A stretch of 64,000 nt of DNA, from positions 1,860,001 through 1,924,000 of the forward strand of contig NC_057377.1 of the NCBI RefSeq assembly GCF_016906535.1, written 5' to 3'. The notes under the pieces were generated by a model, which saw nothing but the letters and a program-made list of their open reading frames with translations, made no database searches and was not told the DNA's origin. Origin of the DNA: Rhizoctonia solani (taxonomy: Eukaryota > Basidiomycota > Agaricomycetes > Cantharellales > Ceratobasidiaceae). The position numbers were made by a program, and so were the translations under genes. Positions 63,901 to 64,000 of the stretch are shown piece by piece (the first letter of the stretch is position 1; the number at the start of each line of letters is the position of its first letter).

Positions 63901-64000
63901 TATTCTCGTGCGTAATGAATCGCGGCCTGAATCTGGGGACTGGCCCGAGTTTTGAGATAGTTGAATAGACCATGTATCGTTTTTCAAGAGATCTCCAACT
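60953..64000 (-). CDS. Kelch-repeat / protein-kinase fusion, copy B (truncated by window edge)
   Basis: A paralogue of copy A in the same orientation; its 5' end lies beyond the right edge. Kelch blades occupy about 64000-62880: PSPRSGHASVFLNGRLVVWG, PSPRSSHAMVAYQNKLYM, FGGTSPACTHRDTWCFNM, PPARSKHTMALARDSIQMFG and ARAEHSIAVIGQQVVIMGG. A linker follows (62870-62350). The kinase then has VSGGGFGDVYHAKLRDGRRV with Lys in VGMKCVRF, YMWSKCRHPNVLELLGVM, the catalytic loop VHGDLKP, KLADFGSATLAEYTLGFTHS, and the C-lobe YSPEERLKAQEV, where Leu-Lys stands in the place of the Arg-Pro of copy A. Domain order and introns match copy A, so this is a tandem duplication. No stop breaks the read part. The C-terminus continues further than in copy A. 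Confidence 0.83.

Overview
This 64 kb window is nuclear DNA of a filamentous fungus, most likely an agaricomycete basidiomycete. The gene style fits the Rhizoctonia/Cantharellales group, but I infer this from style only and made no database comparison. The supporting signs are: almost every gene is cut by many 47-75 nt GT-AG introns with CTNA-type branch sites; the housekeeping genes are fungal (INO1, MCM6, RRP3, SNU13, prefoldin 6, DSK2); and there are lineage-type families such as a NACHT-WD40 STAND protein, an F-box protein, RlpA-like secreted proteins and kelch-kinase fusions. I joined exons by hand using reading frame, splice sites and family motifs. Where exon sums are given they close in frame.

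Layout, left to right. 1-1.9 kb: no gene, but a perfect 30-bp palindrome. 2.1-2.9 kb (+): secreted RlpA-like protein; a near-identical copy lies inverted at 14.9-15.6 kb (-). 4.3-8.5 kb (+): NACHT-WD40 protein. 8.9-11.1 kb (+): prefoldin subunit 6 and the ubiquitin shuttle DSK2. 11.4-13.1 kb (-): INO1. 14.2-14.5 kb (-): a small secreted protein. 15.9-19.6 kb: gene-poor, with a 377-bp TA-flanked inverted-repeat element (MITE). 19.6-20.5 kb (-): beta-carbonic anhydrase with 10-nt and 14-nt exons. 21.1-21.5 kb (+): uS17-like, probably mitochondrial. 22.2-23.5 kb (+): YeeE/YedE sulfur-compound transporter. 23.7-25.2 kb (-): F-box-like protein. 25.9-28.5 kb (+): two disordered unknown proteins. 28.8-29.3 kb (+): SNU13. 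29.7-32.1 kb (+): amidase with a palindrome close upstream. 32.5-35.7 kb (+): 1041-aa prion-like/RGG protein. 38.2-39.4 kb (-): RraA-like protein. 40.6-42.6 kb (-): RRP3 helicase. 45.8-48.9 kb (+): MCM6 with a close-in MCB box. 49.3-49.8 kb (+): small mitochondrial-type membrane protein. 50.5-53.4 kb (+): TPR-SET protein. 53.7-55.1 kb (-): DUF1295 reductase-like membrane protein. 55.5-58.7 kb and 61.0-64.0 kb (-): two tandem kelch-repeat/protein-kinase fusion genes, the second running off the right edge.

The housekeeping genes do not form one pathway. The accessory content (NACHT-WD40, kelch-kinases, duplicated secreted RlpA-like proteins, small secreted His/Cys peptide) suggests sensing and interaction functions mixed with core genes. 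The least ordinary items are the tandem kelch-kinase fusions, the micro-exons of the carbonic anhydrase, the inverted duplication of the RlpA-like gene with its promoter, the MITE, and three GC-AG introns.
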